Source: Allomuricauda sp.
Lineage (GTDB): Bacteria > Bacteroidota > Bacteroidia > Flavobacteriales > Flavobacteriaceae
Reading direction: 5' to 3'
Length of the DNA stretch: 64,000 bases
NCBI RefSeq assembly: GCF_013911645.1
Contig: NZ_JACESV010000004.1
Coordinates: 186,001 to 250,000, forward strand
The notes below the pieces were generated by a model, which was not told where the DNA came from, searched no databases, and saw only the letters and a program-made list of their open reading frames with translations. The position numbers were made by a program, and so were the translations under genes. The first letter of the stretch is position 1. Each line of letters starts with the position of its first letter. Positions 9,353 to 18,943 of this stretch are shown here, in pieces.

Positions 9353-10591
9353 ATGAATTCTAAGGACTTACTTCAGCTTACCGAGCAGTTTGGCGCACCT
9401 CTTTATGTTTATGATGCCGATAAGATCACCTCACAATATAAAAAGCTCACCAATGCTTTTAAAGGGGTACCCAATCTTAAATTGAACTATGCGGCCAAAG
9501 CTTTGTCCAATCTTAGTATCTTAAGATTGTTGAACAGCTTGGGGAGCGGTTTGGATACGGTATCCATTCAAGAAGTTAAACTAGGGCTTTTGGCGGGCTT
9601 TAAGCCGGAGTCCATCATTTTTACCCCCAACGGCGTTTCCTTGGAAGAGATTGAGGAAGCTGCTGCCCTTGGCATTCAGGTTAACATAGACAACCTCTCC
9701 ATTTTGGAACAATTTGGAAGCAAGCATCCCGATATCCCCGTTTGTATTCGGATCAACCCTCATGTAATGGCGGGAGGCAATTCCAAAATATCCGTTGGAC
9801 ATATCGATTCAAAATTCGGAATCAGCATTCACCAAATACCACATTTGTTGCGTATTGTGGAGTTGACCAATATGAACATCAACGGAATCCACATGCACAC
9901 CGGTAGCGATATTTTGGATATTGATGTGTTTCTTTATGCGTCCGAAATTCTTTTTGAAACCGCAAAAAACTTCAAGGATTTAGAGTTTATAGATTTTGGT
10001 AGCGGGTTTAAGGTACCTTACAAAGAGGGCGATATCCAGACCAATGTAGATGAATTGGGCAAAAAACTCACCACAAGATTCAACGAATTCTGTAAGGAAT
10101 ACGGCAAAGAACTTACCCTCGCCTTTGAGCCCGGTAAATTTTTAGTGAGCGAAGCGGGTCACTTTTTGGCAAAGGTCAATGTGGTGAAACAAACCACTTC
10201 CACGGTTTTTGCAAGTGTGGACTCGGGCTTCAATCACCTTATCAGACCTATGTTGTATGGTTCCAACCATCAAATCATCAATATATCCAATCCAAAAGGC
10301 AAGGAACGCTATTACTCCGTTGTTGGGTACATCTGCGAAACGGACACTTTTGGAAGCAACCGTAGGATCAACGAAATATCCGAAGGTGACATATTGTGCT
10401 TTCAAAATGCCGGTGCCTATTGCTTTACCATGGCCAGTAACTATAATTCCAGATACAGACCGGCCGAAGTGCTTTGGTACCAAGGAAAAGCCCATTTAAT
10501 AAGAAAAAGGGAAACTTTTGATGACATCCTGCACAACCAGGTAGATGTAAAAGGGCTTTTCGAATCACCTAAAAAACAGACCGTAAAATAA
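9353..10591 (+). CDS. lysA: Diaminopimelate decarboxylase
   Basis: LysA is a PLP-dependent enzyme that decarboxylates meso-diaminopimelate to L-lysine, the last step of lysine synthesis. The protein has the alanine-racemase-type barrel with the PLP lysine in NYAAKALSN (about residue 49), the HTGSDI and GSGFKV phosphate-binding motifs, EPGKFLVSEAG, and the catalytic CETDTFG cysteine in the C-terminal domain. I chose ATG 9353 (MNSKDLLQLT), giving 412 aa; an upstream TTG at 9332 would add seven unconserved residues. It is a single gene on its strand. Confidence 0.95.
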   Translation: MNSKDLLQLTEQFGAPLYVYDADKITSQYKKLTNAFKGVPNLKLNYAAKALSNLSILRLLNSLGSGLDTVSIQEVKLGLLAGFKPESIIFTPNGVSLEEIEEAAALGIQVNIDNLSILEQFGSKHPDIPVCIRINPHVMAGGNSKISVGHIDSKFGISIHQIPHLLRIVELTNMNINGIHMHTGSDILDIDVFLYASEILFETAKNFKDLEFIDFGSGFKVPYKEGDIQTNVDELGKKLTTRFNEFCKEYGKELTLAFEPGKFLVSEAGHFLAKVNVVKQTTSTVFASVDSGFNHLIRPMLYGSNHQIINISNPKGKERYYSVVGYICETDTFGSNRRINEISEGDILCFQNAGAYCFTMASNYNSRYRPAEVLWYQGKAHLIRKRETFDDILHNQVDVKGLFESPKKQTVK

Positions 10592-10645
10592 CGGCAAAGC
10601 CCTATCAGACTGTTAAAATGAATACTTTTTTGGCACAATTTTCGT

Positions 10646-10653
10646 TAGTTTTG
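10646..10653 (+). promoter_or_regulatory. -7 box of the secreted thioredoxin-like gene
   Basis: TAGTTTTG matches the Bacteroidota TAnnTTTG -7 box. Transcription would start near 10660, which makes the ATG at 10661 almost leaderless and favours ATG 10691 as the translation start. No well-spaced -33 box was found. Confidence 0.4.
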
Positions 10654-10690
10654 TATTGATATGACGACAATTACGTCAAAAACCAAGACT

Positions 10691-11206
10691 ATGCGCTCAA
10701 TTTACACCCAAATCAGCTTACTTTTTATAGTGTTTATAGGCTTTAACGCCCAAGCTCAAGATATTCAATGGATTTCTTGGGAGGAAGCCGTACAACTTTC
10801 CAAAACAGATGCCCAACCCAAAAAAATCTTTGTGGACGTCTATACAGATTGGTGCGGATGGTGCAAAAAGATGGATAAAAACACGTTCCAGCATCCCGAG
10901 GTATCCAAATACATGCAGGAGAATTTCTACATGGTAAAGATGGATGCTGAGGGCAAGGACCCTATTGAGTACCAAGGCAAGACATTCAAGTTTGTTCCTT
11001 CCGGAAGAAGAGGTTACCATGAATTGGCCGCTGCACTATTGCAGGGCAAGATGAGCTACCCTACCGTAGTTTTCTTGGACGAACAATTGAATATGCTTTC
11101 CCCTGTTCCCGGATATCAGCAAGTAGAGCCCTTTATGCAGATTGCCAAATACTTCGGCGACAATATTTACAAGGATAAGGATTGGCAAAGCTATGCTGGG
11201 AAGTAA
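10691..11206 (+). CDS. Secreted thioredoxin-family protein (CGWC active site)
   Basis: A signal peptide (MRSIYTQISLLFIVFIGFNAQAQ) is followed by a thioredoxin fold with a CGWC redox motif in DVYTDWCGWCKKMDKNTF and a cis-Pro strand SYPTVVFLD. It is about 171 aa from ATG 10691 and matches the thioredoxin-like/DUF255-type periplasmic proteins of Bacteroidota. It probably reduces or isomerises disulfides in the periplasm; the partner is unknown. It stands alone between lysA and guaB. Confidence 0.87.
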   Translation: MRSIYTQISLLFIVFIGFNAQAQDIQWISWEEAVQLSKTDAQPKKIFVDVYTDWCGWCKKMDKNTFQHPEVSKYMQENFYMVKMDAEGKDPIEYQGKTFKFVPSGRRGYHELAAALLQGKMSYPTVVFLDEQLNMLSPVPGYQQVEPFMQIAKYFGDNIYKDKDWQSYAGK

Positions 11207-11234
11207 ATTCCCCCTGCTTAATTTGTTTTGTATT

Positions 11235-12707
11235 TTACCTACTATAATTCGGACTTTCTTTGGTGATGGTCACGTTGTGCGGGTGACTTTCGTGAATACC
11301 GCTTGATGTAATCTTCACAAAACGGGCATTGTTTTTCAAAGTTTCAATATCGCCTGCTCCGCAATAGCCCATACCAGCTCGTAGACCACCAATAAATTGG
11401 TGCATGCTTTCCTCCAGTTCACCTTTGTACGGCACTCGGCCAACAATGCCTTCCGGAACCAATTTCTTGATATCGTCCTCAACATCTTGGAAATAGCGGT
11501 CCTTACTACCTTTTTTCATAGCTTCCACAGAGCCCATTCCACGGTACGACTTAAACTTACGGCCTTCGTAAATAATGGTTTCTCCCGGAGATTCTTTGGT
11601 ACCTGCCAACAAAGAGCCCAACATCACTGTATCGGCTCCGGCCGCCAATGCCTTGGGAATATCTCCTGTATAACGGATACCACCATCGGCAATTACGGGA
11701 ATTCCTGTTCCTTTTAATGCGGCAGAGACTTCCAAAACTGCGGAAAATTGTGGAAAACCAACACCTGCCACAACACGAGTGGTGCAAATGGAGCCTGGTC
11801 CAATTCCCACTTTAACGGCATCGGCACCTGCTTCAACCAAATATTTTGCAGCTTCGGCAGTTGCAATGTTGCCTACCACCACTTCCAATTCTGGAAATGA
11901 CTTCTTCACTTCTTTTAAAATACTCACCACACCTTTGGTGTGTCCGTGGGCCGTATCAATAATTATGGCATCCACACCTGCCTTTACCAATGCTCCGGCT
12001 CTATCAACAGCGTCGGCCGTCACCCCTATGGCAGCAGCTACACGCAAACGTCCGTATTGATCTTTATTGGCAATGGGTTTTTGGGAAAGTTTGGTAATAT
12101 CCCTAAAAGTAATCAAACCAATAAGTTCCTCCTTATCGTTGATCACTGGTAGTTTTTCAATTTTATTTTCCTGTAGGATTACCTCAGCCTGTTGCAGCGA
12201 AGTACCTTCTGCCACCGTCACCAAATTTTCGGAAGTCATTACATCGGCTATGGGCCTATCATCATTTTTCTCAAAACGGAGATCGCGGTTGGTTACAATA
12301 CCAATAAGCCTTTTATTGTCATCCACAATCGGGATTCCACCAATACTATGCTCTTTCATGCTGGCCTTGGCATCACGTACCACAGATTCCAAAGGAAGGG
12401 TAACGGGATCCATGATCATTCCGCTTTCTGCACGCTTTACCTTTCTAACCTTGATCGCCTGTTGCTCAATCGTCATGTTCTTGTGAAGAACACCAATACC
12501 GCCCTCCCTTGCCATGGCAATTGCCATACGCGATTCGGTCACCGTATCCATGGCCGCGGAAACAATGGGCACATTTATGGTAATATTCTTGGTAAATTTT
12601 GATTGAATGTTTACTTCTCTGGGAAGTACTTCGGAGTATGCCGGCACAAGAAGAACGTCGTCATAAGTAAGTCCTTCTCCAACAATTTTGTTTTGGTGAG
12701 CTTCCAT
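11235..12707 (-). CDS. guaB: IMP dehydrogenase
   Basis: GuaB oxidises IMP to XMP with NAD+, the first committed step to GMP. The 490 aa protein has the (beta/alpha)8 barrel split by two CBS domains (about residues 95-215), the catalytic loop [15 protein letters not shown] (Cys near 304), and the flap region RGMGSVEAM. Length is normal. A TATATTTG -7 box lies at 12731-12738 on the minus strand without a clear -33 box. It is a single gene. Confidence 0.97.
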   Translation of the reverse strand: MEAHQNKIVGEGLTYDDVLLVPAYSEVLPREVNIQSKFTKNITINVPIVSAAMDTVTESRMAIAMAREGGIGVLHKNMTIEQQAIKVRKVKRAESGMIMDPVTLPLESVVRDAKASMKEHSIGGIPIVDDNKRLIGIVTNRDLRFEKNDDRPIADVMTSENLVTVAEGTSLQQAEVILQENKIEKLPVINDKEELIGLITFRDITKLSQKPIANKDQYGRLRVAAAIGVTADAVDRAGALVKAGVDAIIIDTAHGHTKGVVSILKEVKKSFPELEVVVGNIATAEAAKYLVEAGADAVKVGIGPGSICTTRVVAGVGFPQFSAVLEVSAALKGTGIPVIADGGIRYTGDIPKALAAGADTVMLGSLLAGTKESPGETIIYEGRKFKSYRGMGSVEAMKKGSKDRYFQDVEDDIKKLVPEGIVGRVPYKGELEESMHQFIGGLRAGMGYCGAGDIETLKNNARFVKITSSGIHESHPHNVTITKESPNYSR

Positions 12708-12807
12708 TGCAATTACGGATTAATTGCGTGCAAATATACCACTAATTTATTTGAATACCTCGTTGTGCCGACATTACATTTTCTCACTTATTCGGAAATT
12801 CATTTCA

Positions 12808-12832
12808 ATTATTTAGAATGATTCTATATAAT
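12808..12832. promoter_or_regulatory. Fur-type operator
   Basis: This 25-bp palindrome is centred on G12820 with 11 of 12 base pairs matched; its core is TTTAGAATGATTCTA, a 7-1-7 type iron box. It lies just before a -7-like TATCTTTA (12836-12843), so a bound repressor would cover the promoter of the small gene that starts at 12861. A degenerate half-site (TTCTAAATAA, 13413-13422) lies upstream of the TonB receptor promoter. Confidence 0.65.
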
Positions 12833-12860
12833 TATTATCTTTATGACTCAATTCTATTTT

Positions 12861-13211
12861 ATGTGCAACTATTTAAATGTAATGAACCGGTCCAAAAATG
12901 GGGTGTTGACTTTTTGCAACCACTCCAAATTATTCCAATTGATATATAACAATCTCTGTTTTGAACTCTACGAGTGGGAACTGGAAGCTTTGAGGGAATA
13001 CATAGAACAACTGGATATACCTTATTGGGAAAAGCAGCTGAAAAATTGGAATCATCAACGTAAAATACCTATTTCCGTAGGCAAAAAGCATTTTATCATT
13101 TTGGTGAACAAAGAAGAAGTAGACGAATTATTGAGCTTGCTCCGTTTAGAAAAACAAAAGGTGAAATTGCTATCTTCTAAGGAAGTTGCTTATCAATTTA
13201 TAGAGAACTAA
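12861..13211 (+). CDS. Small cytoplasmic protein, DUF6686-like
   Basis: This protein of about 116 aa begins MCNYLNVMNRSKNGVLTFCNHSKLFQLIYNNLCFEL, a pattern that I associate with the DUF6686 family of Bacteroidota (MC...NG.L..C....HL.F.N...EF). I chose ATG 12861 rather than 12843, because 12843 overlaps the likely -7 box and the family starts with MC. The cysteines (residues 2, 19 and 33) could bind metal, but this is inference. A near-perfect Fur-type box precedes it, so it is probably iron-repressed. A FecA-like receptor follows 290 bp later. Confidence 0.7.
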   Translation: MCNYLNVMNRSKNGVLTFCNHSKLFQLIYNNLCFELYEWELEALREYIEQLDIPYWEKQLKNWNHQRKIPISVGKKHFIILVNKEEVDELLSLLRLEKQKVKLLSSKEVAYQFIEN

Positions 13212-13500
13212 CTTAATGTACTTGTTGTAACTTGTTGGGAAAAATAAATTACCATAGTAACAAGTGGGCCAAGCCTAAATGATAAAAACAGAGGTTTTCA
13301 ATAATCAAATATGGAACAGTCTCCCTATTCAGTTTGCATCTCATCACAGTATTCCACAAAGGTCGCTTTTAAGTAGTATCGGAAAGAAAAAATCCATCTT
13401 TATATTTATTTATTCTAAATAACCTTTGTTTTGTTCACGGAAGCACATATTTTTGCCTCGCAAATTAACATATTATTTATAATAAGTCTTAATTAAAATT
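13212..13500. other. Promoter-bearing spacer before the TonB receptor
   Basis: This 289 bp spacer is AT-rich in its second half. It contains a Fur-like half-site (13401-13422) and a well-formed promoter (13425-13455). I see nothing recognisable in 13212-13390. Confidence 0.5.
13425..13455 (+). promoter_or_regulatory. Promoter of the FecA-like receptor
   Basis: TTTG (13425-13428), 19 bp, TATTTTTG (13448-13455) is an exact match to the Bacteroidota sigma-A consensus TTTG-N19-21-TAnnTTTG. Transcription should start near 13462. The Fur-like half-site ends three bases upstream of the -33 box. Confidence 0.7.
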
Positions 13501-15723
13501 ATGTACAGACTATCCTTAACTATTGCGCTTTTAAGTTGCCTGATTCTTTCTGGACAGCAAAATCAAATATCCACCGACTCATCGACCATTCAATTGAACG
13601 AAGTGGTGCTATCGGCCAAGGTCATTTTTGGGAGCAAATTTGCCGCCAAGAACAGGACAGGCTCTTCTTACTACCTTTCTCCCGAAGAAATCAAAAAATT
13701 CAACTATACCGATATCAACCGTACATTACGTTCCGTTCCTGGGGTTAACATTTACGAAGAGGATGGTTTCGGCCTTAGACCGAACATTAGTTTAAGGGGC
13801 ACATCCCCAGAAAGAAGTTCCAAAATTACATTGATGGAAGACGGTGTCCTCATTGCACCTGCTCCCTACAGTGCTCCATCCGCCTATTATTTTCCCACTA
13901 TAGCCCGTATGCAAGCTGTAGAAATATTGAAGGGGAGCAGTCAGGTTCAATACGGACCATATACCACGGGAGGTGCCATCAATATGGTTTCCACTGAAAT
14001 TCCAGACAACTTTGGTATATTTCTGAACAGTAGCTACGGAAGTTTTCAAAGCGGCCGTATCCACGCACAACTTGGAGATAGCCAAAAAAACTTCGGATAC
14101 GCCGTGGAATACCTCAATTACAATTCCAACGGGTTCAAAAACCTTGAAAACGGAGACAACACTGGTTTTGACAAAAATGATCTAGTTGCCAAGTTTAAGG
14201 TCAACACCAATCCCGAAGCGCCACTTGGGCAAGAGTTTGAGATAAAATTCCAGTATTCCGACGAAACATCCAACGAAACCTACCTCGGATTAACCCAAGA
14301 AGATTTTAATGCCGACCCTTTCCGTCGCTATGCAGGCTCCCAAAACGATCAAATGAATACCGAACACTTTCAGGTCATGGGAACTCATGCTTTAAAGTTC
14401 AGCGATCAGTTTCGAATTACCACTGTTGGTTATTACAACGATTTTAGCCGTAATTGGTATAAGGTCGACTACGTTACAGTTGATGGGGAACGCCAAGGAA
14501 TTGGGAACATATTCAGCAATCCTACCACGTTTAATGCTTACATTGATTTGGTGACAGGAACCACCAACAGTGATGGTGACGATTTTCTAAATGCACGCAA
14601 CAACAATCGTGATTATTTATCAACGGGGGTGCAGACCAAATTGGACTACCATTGGAGCGGTGAGAACACCTACCATGATTTGGAAATAGGATTACGCTAC
14701 CATTATGATGAGGAAGATCGCTTTCAATGGATAGATGATTATGCCATGGTGAACGGGAACATGCAATTGATCAATGCGGGTATTCCCGGAACCAATGCCA
14801 ATCGTATCAGTAGTGCAAGAGCCTTTGCTTCCTACGCCATGTATAAGCTAAAAATCAACGATTTGACCTTGACCCCGGGACTTCGTTACGAGAATATATC
14901 TTTGGAACGATTGGATTATGGTACAGATGACGTATCCCGCAACGGTATTGACATTTCTGAGCGAAAAAACAAGGTAGATGTATTTATTCCCGGCATTGGA
15001 TTCAATTACAATTTTAATGCCCTTTCCGTTTTCGGGGGAGTACACAAAGGATTCTCTCCACCCAGCAACCAACCCGGTGAAGACCCTGAAGAAAGTATCA
15101 ATTATGAATTAGGGAGCCGTTTTTCCTTTGCAGGAGTCTCTGGGGAGCTGGTCGGTTTCTACAACGATTACAGCAACTTATTGGGAAGCGACCTTGCAGC
15201 ATCTGGCGGTACAGGCACATTAGATCAGTTCAATGCTGGAGAAGTGCGTGTACAGGGCATAGAGTTGTTGCTCAACTATAACTTTTTGGAAAACAACGAA
15301 AACCTTCAATTACCCTTTACTTTTGGCTACACCCTGACCGACACGGAGTTTTTGAACAGTTTTGGTAGTAATAATGATATCTGGGGCGAAGTTAATTCAG
15401 GCGATGAAATGCCCTACATCGCCAAGCATCAGTTCAACGCCTCTCTATCCTTGGAGCATCAAAATTTTGAAATCAACCTTAGCGGCAGATATAATGGCGC
15501 GTTTAGAACCAAGGCAGGCAATGGGTCCATCTTAGCTAGTGAGAAAGTGGAGTCCAACTTTATTGTGGATCTTGGCGGTCGTTACAGATTCAACGAGCAT
15601 ATAGCCCTTACTGCGAATATCATCAACTTACTGGATGAAACCTATGCCGTTTCGAGGGTTCCTGCCGGTCTTCGACCAGGGCATCCCTTCGGGATTTATG
15701 CGGGAATCGAACTTCGTTATTGA
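13501..15723 (+). CDS. TonB-dependent outer-membrane receptor, FecA-like
   Basis: This 740 aa protein has a short signal peptide (MYRLSLTIALLSCLILSG), a TonB-box-like LNEVVLSA, a plug domain (about residues 45-165: YTDINRTLRSVPGVNIYEEDGFGLRPNISLRGTSPERSSKI..., EILKGSSQVQYGPYTTGGAIN), and a beta-barrel ending in an aromatic-terminal strand (GIELRY). The plug most resembles Fe(III)-dicitrate FecA. It takes up a ferric chelate with TonB/ExbBD energy. There is no SusD or carboxypeptidase-like N-domain, so it is not a polysaccharide SusC. The adjacent Fur-type box fits iron control. A terminator follows. Confidence 0.9.
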   Translation: MYRLSLTIALLSCLILSGQQNQISTDSSTIQLNEVVLSAKVIFGSKFAAKNRTGSSYYLSPEEIKKFNYTDINRTLRSVPGVNIYEEDGFGLRPNISLRGTSPERSSKITLMEDGVLIAPAPYSAPSAYYFPTIARMQAVEILKGSSQVQYGPYTTGGAINMVSTEIPDNFGIFLNSSYGSFQSGRIHAQLGDSQKNFGYAVEYLNYNSNGFKNLENGDNTGFDKNDLVAKFKVNTNPEAPLGQEFEIKFQYSDETSNETYLGLTQEDFNADPFRRYAGSQNDQMNTEHFQVMGTHALKFSDQFRITTVGYYNDFSRNWYKVDYVTVDGERQGIGNIFSNPTTFNAYIDLVTGTTNSDGDDFLNARNNNRDYLSTGVQTKLDYHWSGENTYHDLEIGLRYHYDEEDRFQWIDDYAMVNGNMQLINAGIPGTNANRISSARAFASYAMYKLKINDLTLTPGLRYENISLERLDYGTDDVSRNGIDISERKNKVDVFIPGIGFNYNFNALSVFGGVHKGFSPPSNQPGEDPEESINYELGSRFSFAGVSGELVGFYNDYSNLLGSDLAASGGTGTLDQFNAGEVRVQGIELLLNYNFLENNENLQLPFTFGYTLTDTEFLNSFGSNNDIWGEVNSGDEMPYIAKHQFNASLSLEHQNFEINLSGRYNGAFRTKAGNGSILASEKVESNFIVDLGGRYRFNEHIALTANIINLLDETYAVSRVPAGLRPGHPFGIYAGIELRY

Positions 15724-15750
15724 TTCTTTTTCGTAGAAAAATTAGACTAT

Positions 15751-15777
15751 AAAGGCACTCTCCCGGGTGCCTTTTTT
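15751..15777. terminator. Bidirectional terminator between the TonB receptor and HMG-CoA lyase genes
   Basis: The stem AAAGGCAC/GTGCCTTT has an 8-nt loop and U run on the plus side, directly after the receptor stop. It overlaps the stop codon of the convergent HMG-CoA lyase gene, so it can serve both. Confidence 0.85.
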
Positions 15778-16639
15778 AGTGGTATACCGAAAATAGCTCG
15801 GTAGCCTTGTTAAATGCCGCTTCAAAAACCATCCAGTTGACACCGGTATCGGCTTTCTCTGCAGTAAAATAGGACAGCATTTTTTCGGTGGGCATATTGC
15901 CCGTAAGTTCATCCTTTGCCATGGGGCAACCGCCAAAACCTTGTACGGCACCATCAAAACGGCGGCAACCTGCCTTGTAGGCAGCATCCACTTTTTCGTG
16001 CCATTTGGTGGGCGTAGTATGTAAATGGGCCCCAAACTCAATTTCTGGGTATTTGGGAATAAGATTGGAAAACAGGTACTCGATCACCTCTGGAGTAGAA
16101 CTTCCAATGGTATCCGACAACGACAGGATCCTGGTTCCCATCTCGGCCAGTTTTTCGGTCCACTCCCCTACAATCTCCACATTCCAAGGGTCGCCATACG
16201 GATTTCCGAACCCCATGGAAATGTATGTCACCACTTCCTTGCCATTGGCATCGGCCAACTCCAAGATTCCTTTTAGTGTTTCCACGGATTGGTCAATGGT
16301 CTTGTGCGTGTTCCGCATCTGAAAGTTTTCCGAAATGGAAAAAGGAAAGCCCAAATAATCAATCGCATCGTGTTTGCAAGCATCTTCCGCCCCACGAACA
16401 TTGGCCACAATGGCCAAAAGATTGCTTTGCGTCCTTGATAAATCCAACCGTGCCAACACCTCTGCGGTATCCTGCATTTGAGGGATGGCCTTGGGCGACA
16501 CAAAACTTCCAAAGTCGATGGTGTCGAAACCACAGCCCAACAAGGATTGGATATATTTAACCTTCTCTTGTGTAGGGATAAAGGTTTTGATACCCTGCAT
16601 CGCATCCCGTGGACATTCTATGAGTTTTACTTTTGGCAT
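15776..16639 (-). CDS. Hydroxymethylglutaryl-CoA lyase
   Basis: This enzyme cleaves HMG-CoA to acetyl-CoA and acetoacetate, the last step of leucine breakdown. The TIM barrel of about 287 aa shows the catalytic PRDAMQ near the N-terminus, the metal-binding HLH (GAHLHTT near residue 205) and the family signature GFGGCPMAKDELTGNMPTE containing the catalytic cysteine. The first motif is ECPRDAMQ instead of the common VGPRDGLQ, a mild variant. I chose ATG 16639 (MPKVKLIECPRD); a longer frame from 16660 would nearly overlap the LysE gene. LysE/RhtB lies immediately upstream on the same strand. Confidence 0.93.
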   Translation of the reverse strand: MPKVKLIECPRDAMQGIKTFIPTQEKVKYIQSLLGCGFDTIDFGSFVSPKAIPQMQDTAEVLARLDLSRTQSNLLAIVANVRGAEDACKHDAIDYLGFPFSISENFQMRNTHKTIDQSVETLKGILELADANGKEVVTYISMGFGNPYGDPWNVEIVGEWTEKLAEMGTRILSLSDTIGSSTPEVIEYLFSNLIPKYPEIEFGAHLHTTPTKWHEKVDAAYKAGCRRFDGAVQGFGGCPMAKDELTGNMPTEKMLSYFTAEKADTGVNWMVFEAAFNKATELFSVYH

Positions 16640-16660
16640 AGGCTTCCGTAAAAATAGCAC

Positions 16661-17317
16661 TTATTTATCCGATAGAAATAGATAAACCGCAATCCCTACA
16701 AAAACAACGATCTGCACCCATTTGAGGTAAACGCCCGCGTTTTGATGACGGGTCAAGTACTTGGAAATTTTACCCGCAAGTATTGCAATTGCACCAAAAA
16801 CAATGAGGGCAGAAAGCATAAAAAGCAGTCCTAAAATGTAGAATTGAATTACGGTATTGAGTTCTTCACTAAACAAAAATCCTGGAAAAAAGGCCAAAAA
16901 GAAGATAGTTACCTTTGGGTTGAGCACATTCATGGTAAAACCTGTCCAAAAGAGCTTTACGGGTGTTTTGGCCGGTTTATTTTCCTTATCCAGAAAGATG
17001 GATGCATCACTACGGTAAACTTGATAAGCCAAGTACAAAAGATACAAGGCACCAAAAAGCTTGATGGCAAAAAATAATGCATCGCTCCGTTTGATGATTT
17101 CCGAAACCCCAAAAGCAAGCAAGGTTGTATGCACCAAACAGCCCGAAACCAAACCAAAAACCGTGGCCAATCCCGATTTTGTTCCGTTACTGATGCTTTG
17201 GGTAAGTACAAAAATATTGTCCGGTCCCGGTGAAATGGCCAAAGCGAGCGATGACACCAAAAACCCGATCAGTATAGGGTAATTAACGGTTTCCAGAAAT
17301 AAAAACAAACTGTGCAT
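16661..17317 (-). CDS. LysE/RhtB family amino-acid exporter
   Basis: This 218 aa membrane protein has about six hydrophobic segments and the family signature AISPGPDNIFVLTQS near residues 28-42. Members export amino acids such as lysine, threonine or homoserine lactone. It ends just before the HMG-CoA lyase gene and starts shortly after pyrD stops, so the three may be co-transcribed. The substrate cannot be predicted. Confidence 0.92.
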   Translation of the reverse strand: MHSLFLFLETVNYPILIGFLVSSLALAISPGPDNIFVLTQSISNGTKSGLATVFGLVSGCLVHTTLLAFGVSEIIKRSDALFFAIKLFGALYLLYLAYQVYRSDASIFLDKENKPAKTPVKLFWTGFTMNVLNPKVTIFFLAFFPGFLFSEELNTVIQFYILGLLFMLSALIVFGAIAILAGKISKYLTRHQNAGVYLKWVQIVVFVGIAVYLFLSDK

Positions 17318-17323
17318 ATAACC

Positions 17324-18364
17324 TTAGTCCATTTTTTCCAAAATGGCCTTGTTTATTTTCTTGATAAGTCCGGGGCCTTCGTAAATAAAACCGGTGTAGA
17401 GTTGTACCAAATCGGCACCTGCCTCCAGTTTTTCCAAGGCATCTTCTGGCGAATGTATACCGCCCACTCCAATAATCGGGAATGCCTTTCTGCTGTTTTC
17501 AGATAAAAAACGAATTACCTCGGTACTTCGTTTGGTCAACGGTTTTCCACTTAGACCACCCTTTTCTTCGGATAAAATCAAATGCGACTTCAATCCTTTT
17601 CTTTCTATGGTGGTATTCGTAGCGATTACACCATCAATTTTGGTATCCGCAACAATCTCTATAATGTCCAACAGTTGATCATCGGTCAAATCCGGGGCGA
17701 TCTTTAGTAAAATTGGTTTTTCTTTCTGTTTTGAACCTTTCGCCAGTTTACTGTTATGGCTTTTGAGTTTTTTCAACAATTTGGTCAAAGGCTCCTTATC
17801 CTGAAGCTCCCGAAGCCCCGGGGTATTGGGAGAACTCACGTTTACCACAAAATAGTCCACGTGTTCGAACAATGCTTCGAAGCAAATTAAGTAATCCTTA
17901 ATGGCATCTTTGTTTGGCGTTACCTTGTTCTTCCCGATATTTCCCCCAACTATAACACGGTGCGGCTTCTTTAACTGTTCCACAGCTTCAAAAACACCTT
18001 TGTTGTTAAATCCCATTCGATTGATGATCGCTTTATCCTCGCGTAGGCGAAACAACCGTTTTTTTGGATTGCCAGGTTGAGGCTTTGGGGTTACCGTGCC
18101 TATTTCAACAAAACCGAACCCAAAATCGGAGAACTCGTTGTAAAGACTGGCATTTTTATCAAAACCAGCCGCAAGACCTACGGGGTTTTTAAACTTAACG
18201 CCAAAAACCTCGCGCTCCAGTTTTGGGTCGTTCAAAATGAAGGATCTCCTAAAAAGACGGCTTAAACCCAGTTTTGAAAAAAACTTAATGGCCCAAAAGG
18301 AAAAGTGGTGCACGGTTTCTGCATCAAACAAAAAAAGTACGGGGCGAATAAGTATTTTATACAT
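17324..18364 (-). CDS. pyrD: Quinone-dependent dihydroorotate dehydrogenase
   Basis: PyrD oxidises dihydroorotate to orotate in pyrimidine synthesis, passing electrons to quinone. This is a class 2 enzyme: an N-terminal amphipathic helical region ([29 protein letters not shown]) for membrane association, the FMN-binding [14 protein letters not shown], the catalytic serine in [14 protein letters not shown] and the C-terminal [27 protein letters not shown] phosphate loop. It has 346 aa, normal length. It sits seven bases before the LysE start on the same strand. Confidence 0.96.
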   Translation of the reverse strand: MYKILIRPVLFLFDAETVHHFSFWAIKFFSKLGLSRLFRRSFILNDPKLEREVFGVKFKNPVGLAAGFDKNASLYNEFSDFGFGFVEIGTVTPKPQPGNPKKRLFRLREDKAIINRMGFNNKGVFEAVEQLKKPHRVIVGGNIGKNKVTPNKDAIKDYLICFEALFEHVDYFVVNVSSPNTPGLRELQDKEPLTKLLKKLKSHNSKLAKGSKQKEKPILLKIAPDLTDDQLLDIIEIVADTKIDGVIATNTTIERKGLKSHLILSEEKGGLSGKPLTKRSTEVIRFLSENSRKAFPIIGVGGIHSPEDALEKLEAGADLVQLYTGFIYEGPGLIKKINKAILEKMD

Positions 18365-18420
18365 TCAAAATGGATTTTGGACAAAAATAAAAACTCTTAA
18401 AACAGTTCTTAACAATTCGG

Positions 18421-18840
18421 TCAATTTTCGTCAACGGGCCTATTAATGTGGATAGGACGCAAGCTTAGCTGACCACATAATTTTAAATACCTTTCGTATT
18501 GGGTCTTATTGAAGCTCGTCAGTAATCTTTTATCAATCATTCTCACGTTTTGTTTCATGCTGTCCAGTATGGTAGCATATTGCTTGGAAACGGTAATCAA
18601 TACCTCGGGAGAGCTTTCCTTGTTCTTTTTCATCAGATATGTTGCCTTATCCTTTAAAAAATCGTTCCGGATTTTTAACTCGGCACTCCAATTCTTTAGG
18701 TTCTCTTGTTGCTCTTCTGTCAACTCAAAAACCTTGGTTATGGTTTCGTTGTCCCGGCCGCCCACACCCAATATACAATCCATTTGGGCAAACCCGCAAA
18801 AACCAAAAATCAAAAAAAGAAATAATACTACCGCTTTCAA
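18421..18840 (-). CDS. Secreted helical protein, 139 aa, unknown
   Basis: A signal peptide (MKAVVLFLFLIFGFCGFAQ) precedes a helical, highly charged region (LTEEQQENLKNWSAELKIRNDFLKDKATYLMKK ...). Its layout recalls small periplasmic Spy/CpxP-type proteins, but the LTxxQ repeat is seen only once, so this is weak. It lies upstream of pyrD on the same strand with a 56 bp gap. Confidence 0.7.
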   Translation of the reverse strand: MKAVVLFLFLIFGFCGFAQMDCILGVGGRDNETITKVFELTEEQQENLKNWSAELKIRNDFLKDKATYLMKKNKESSPEVLITVSKQYATILDSMKQNVRMIDKRLLTSFNKTQYERYLKLCGQLSLRPIHINRPVDEN

Positions 18841-18943
18841 TTGAGGTTGCTATTAATGGTTTTGGAAAGATACTTATTAAAGCCTTTGATTTGCAAAATT
18901 ACGTTTGAATATGCATTATTTTTGAAAAAACTAAACACTGACC

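Noticed and set aside
12192..12602. Long open frame antisense to guaB
   Set aside because: Shadow of the guaB reading frame, without signal or motif.
12731..12738. Full promoter for guaB
   Set aside because: TATATTTG is an exact -7 box on the minus strand, but no TTTG is found at 19-21 bp, so only the -7 box is noted under the gene.
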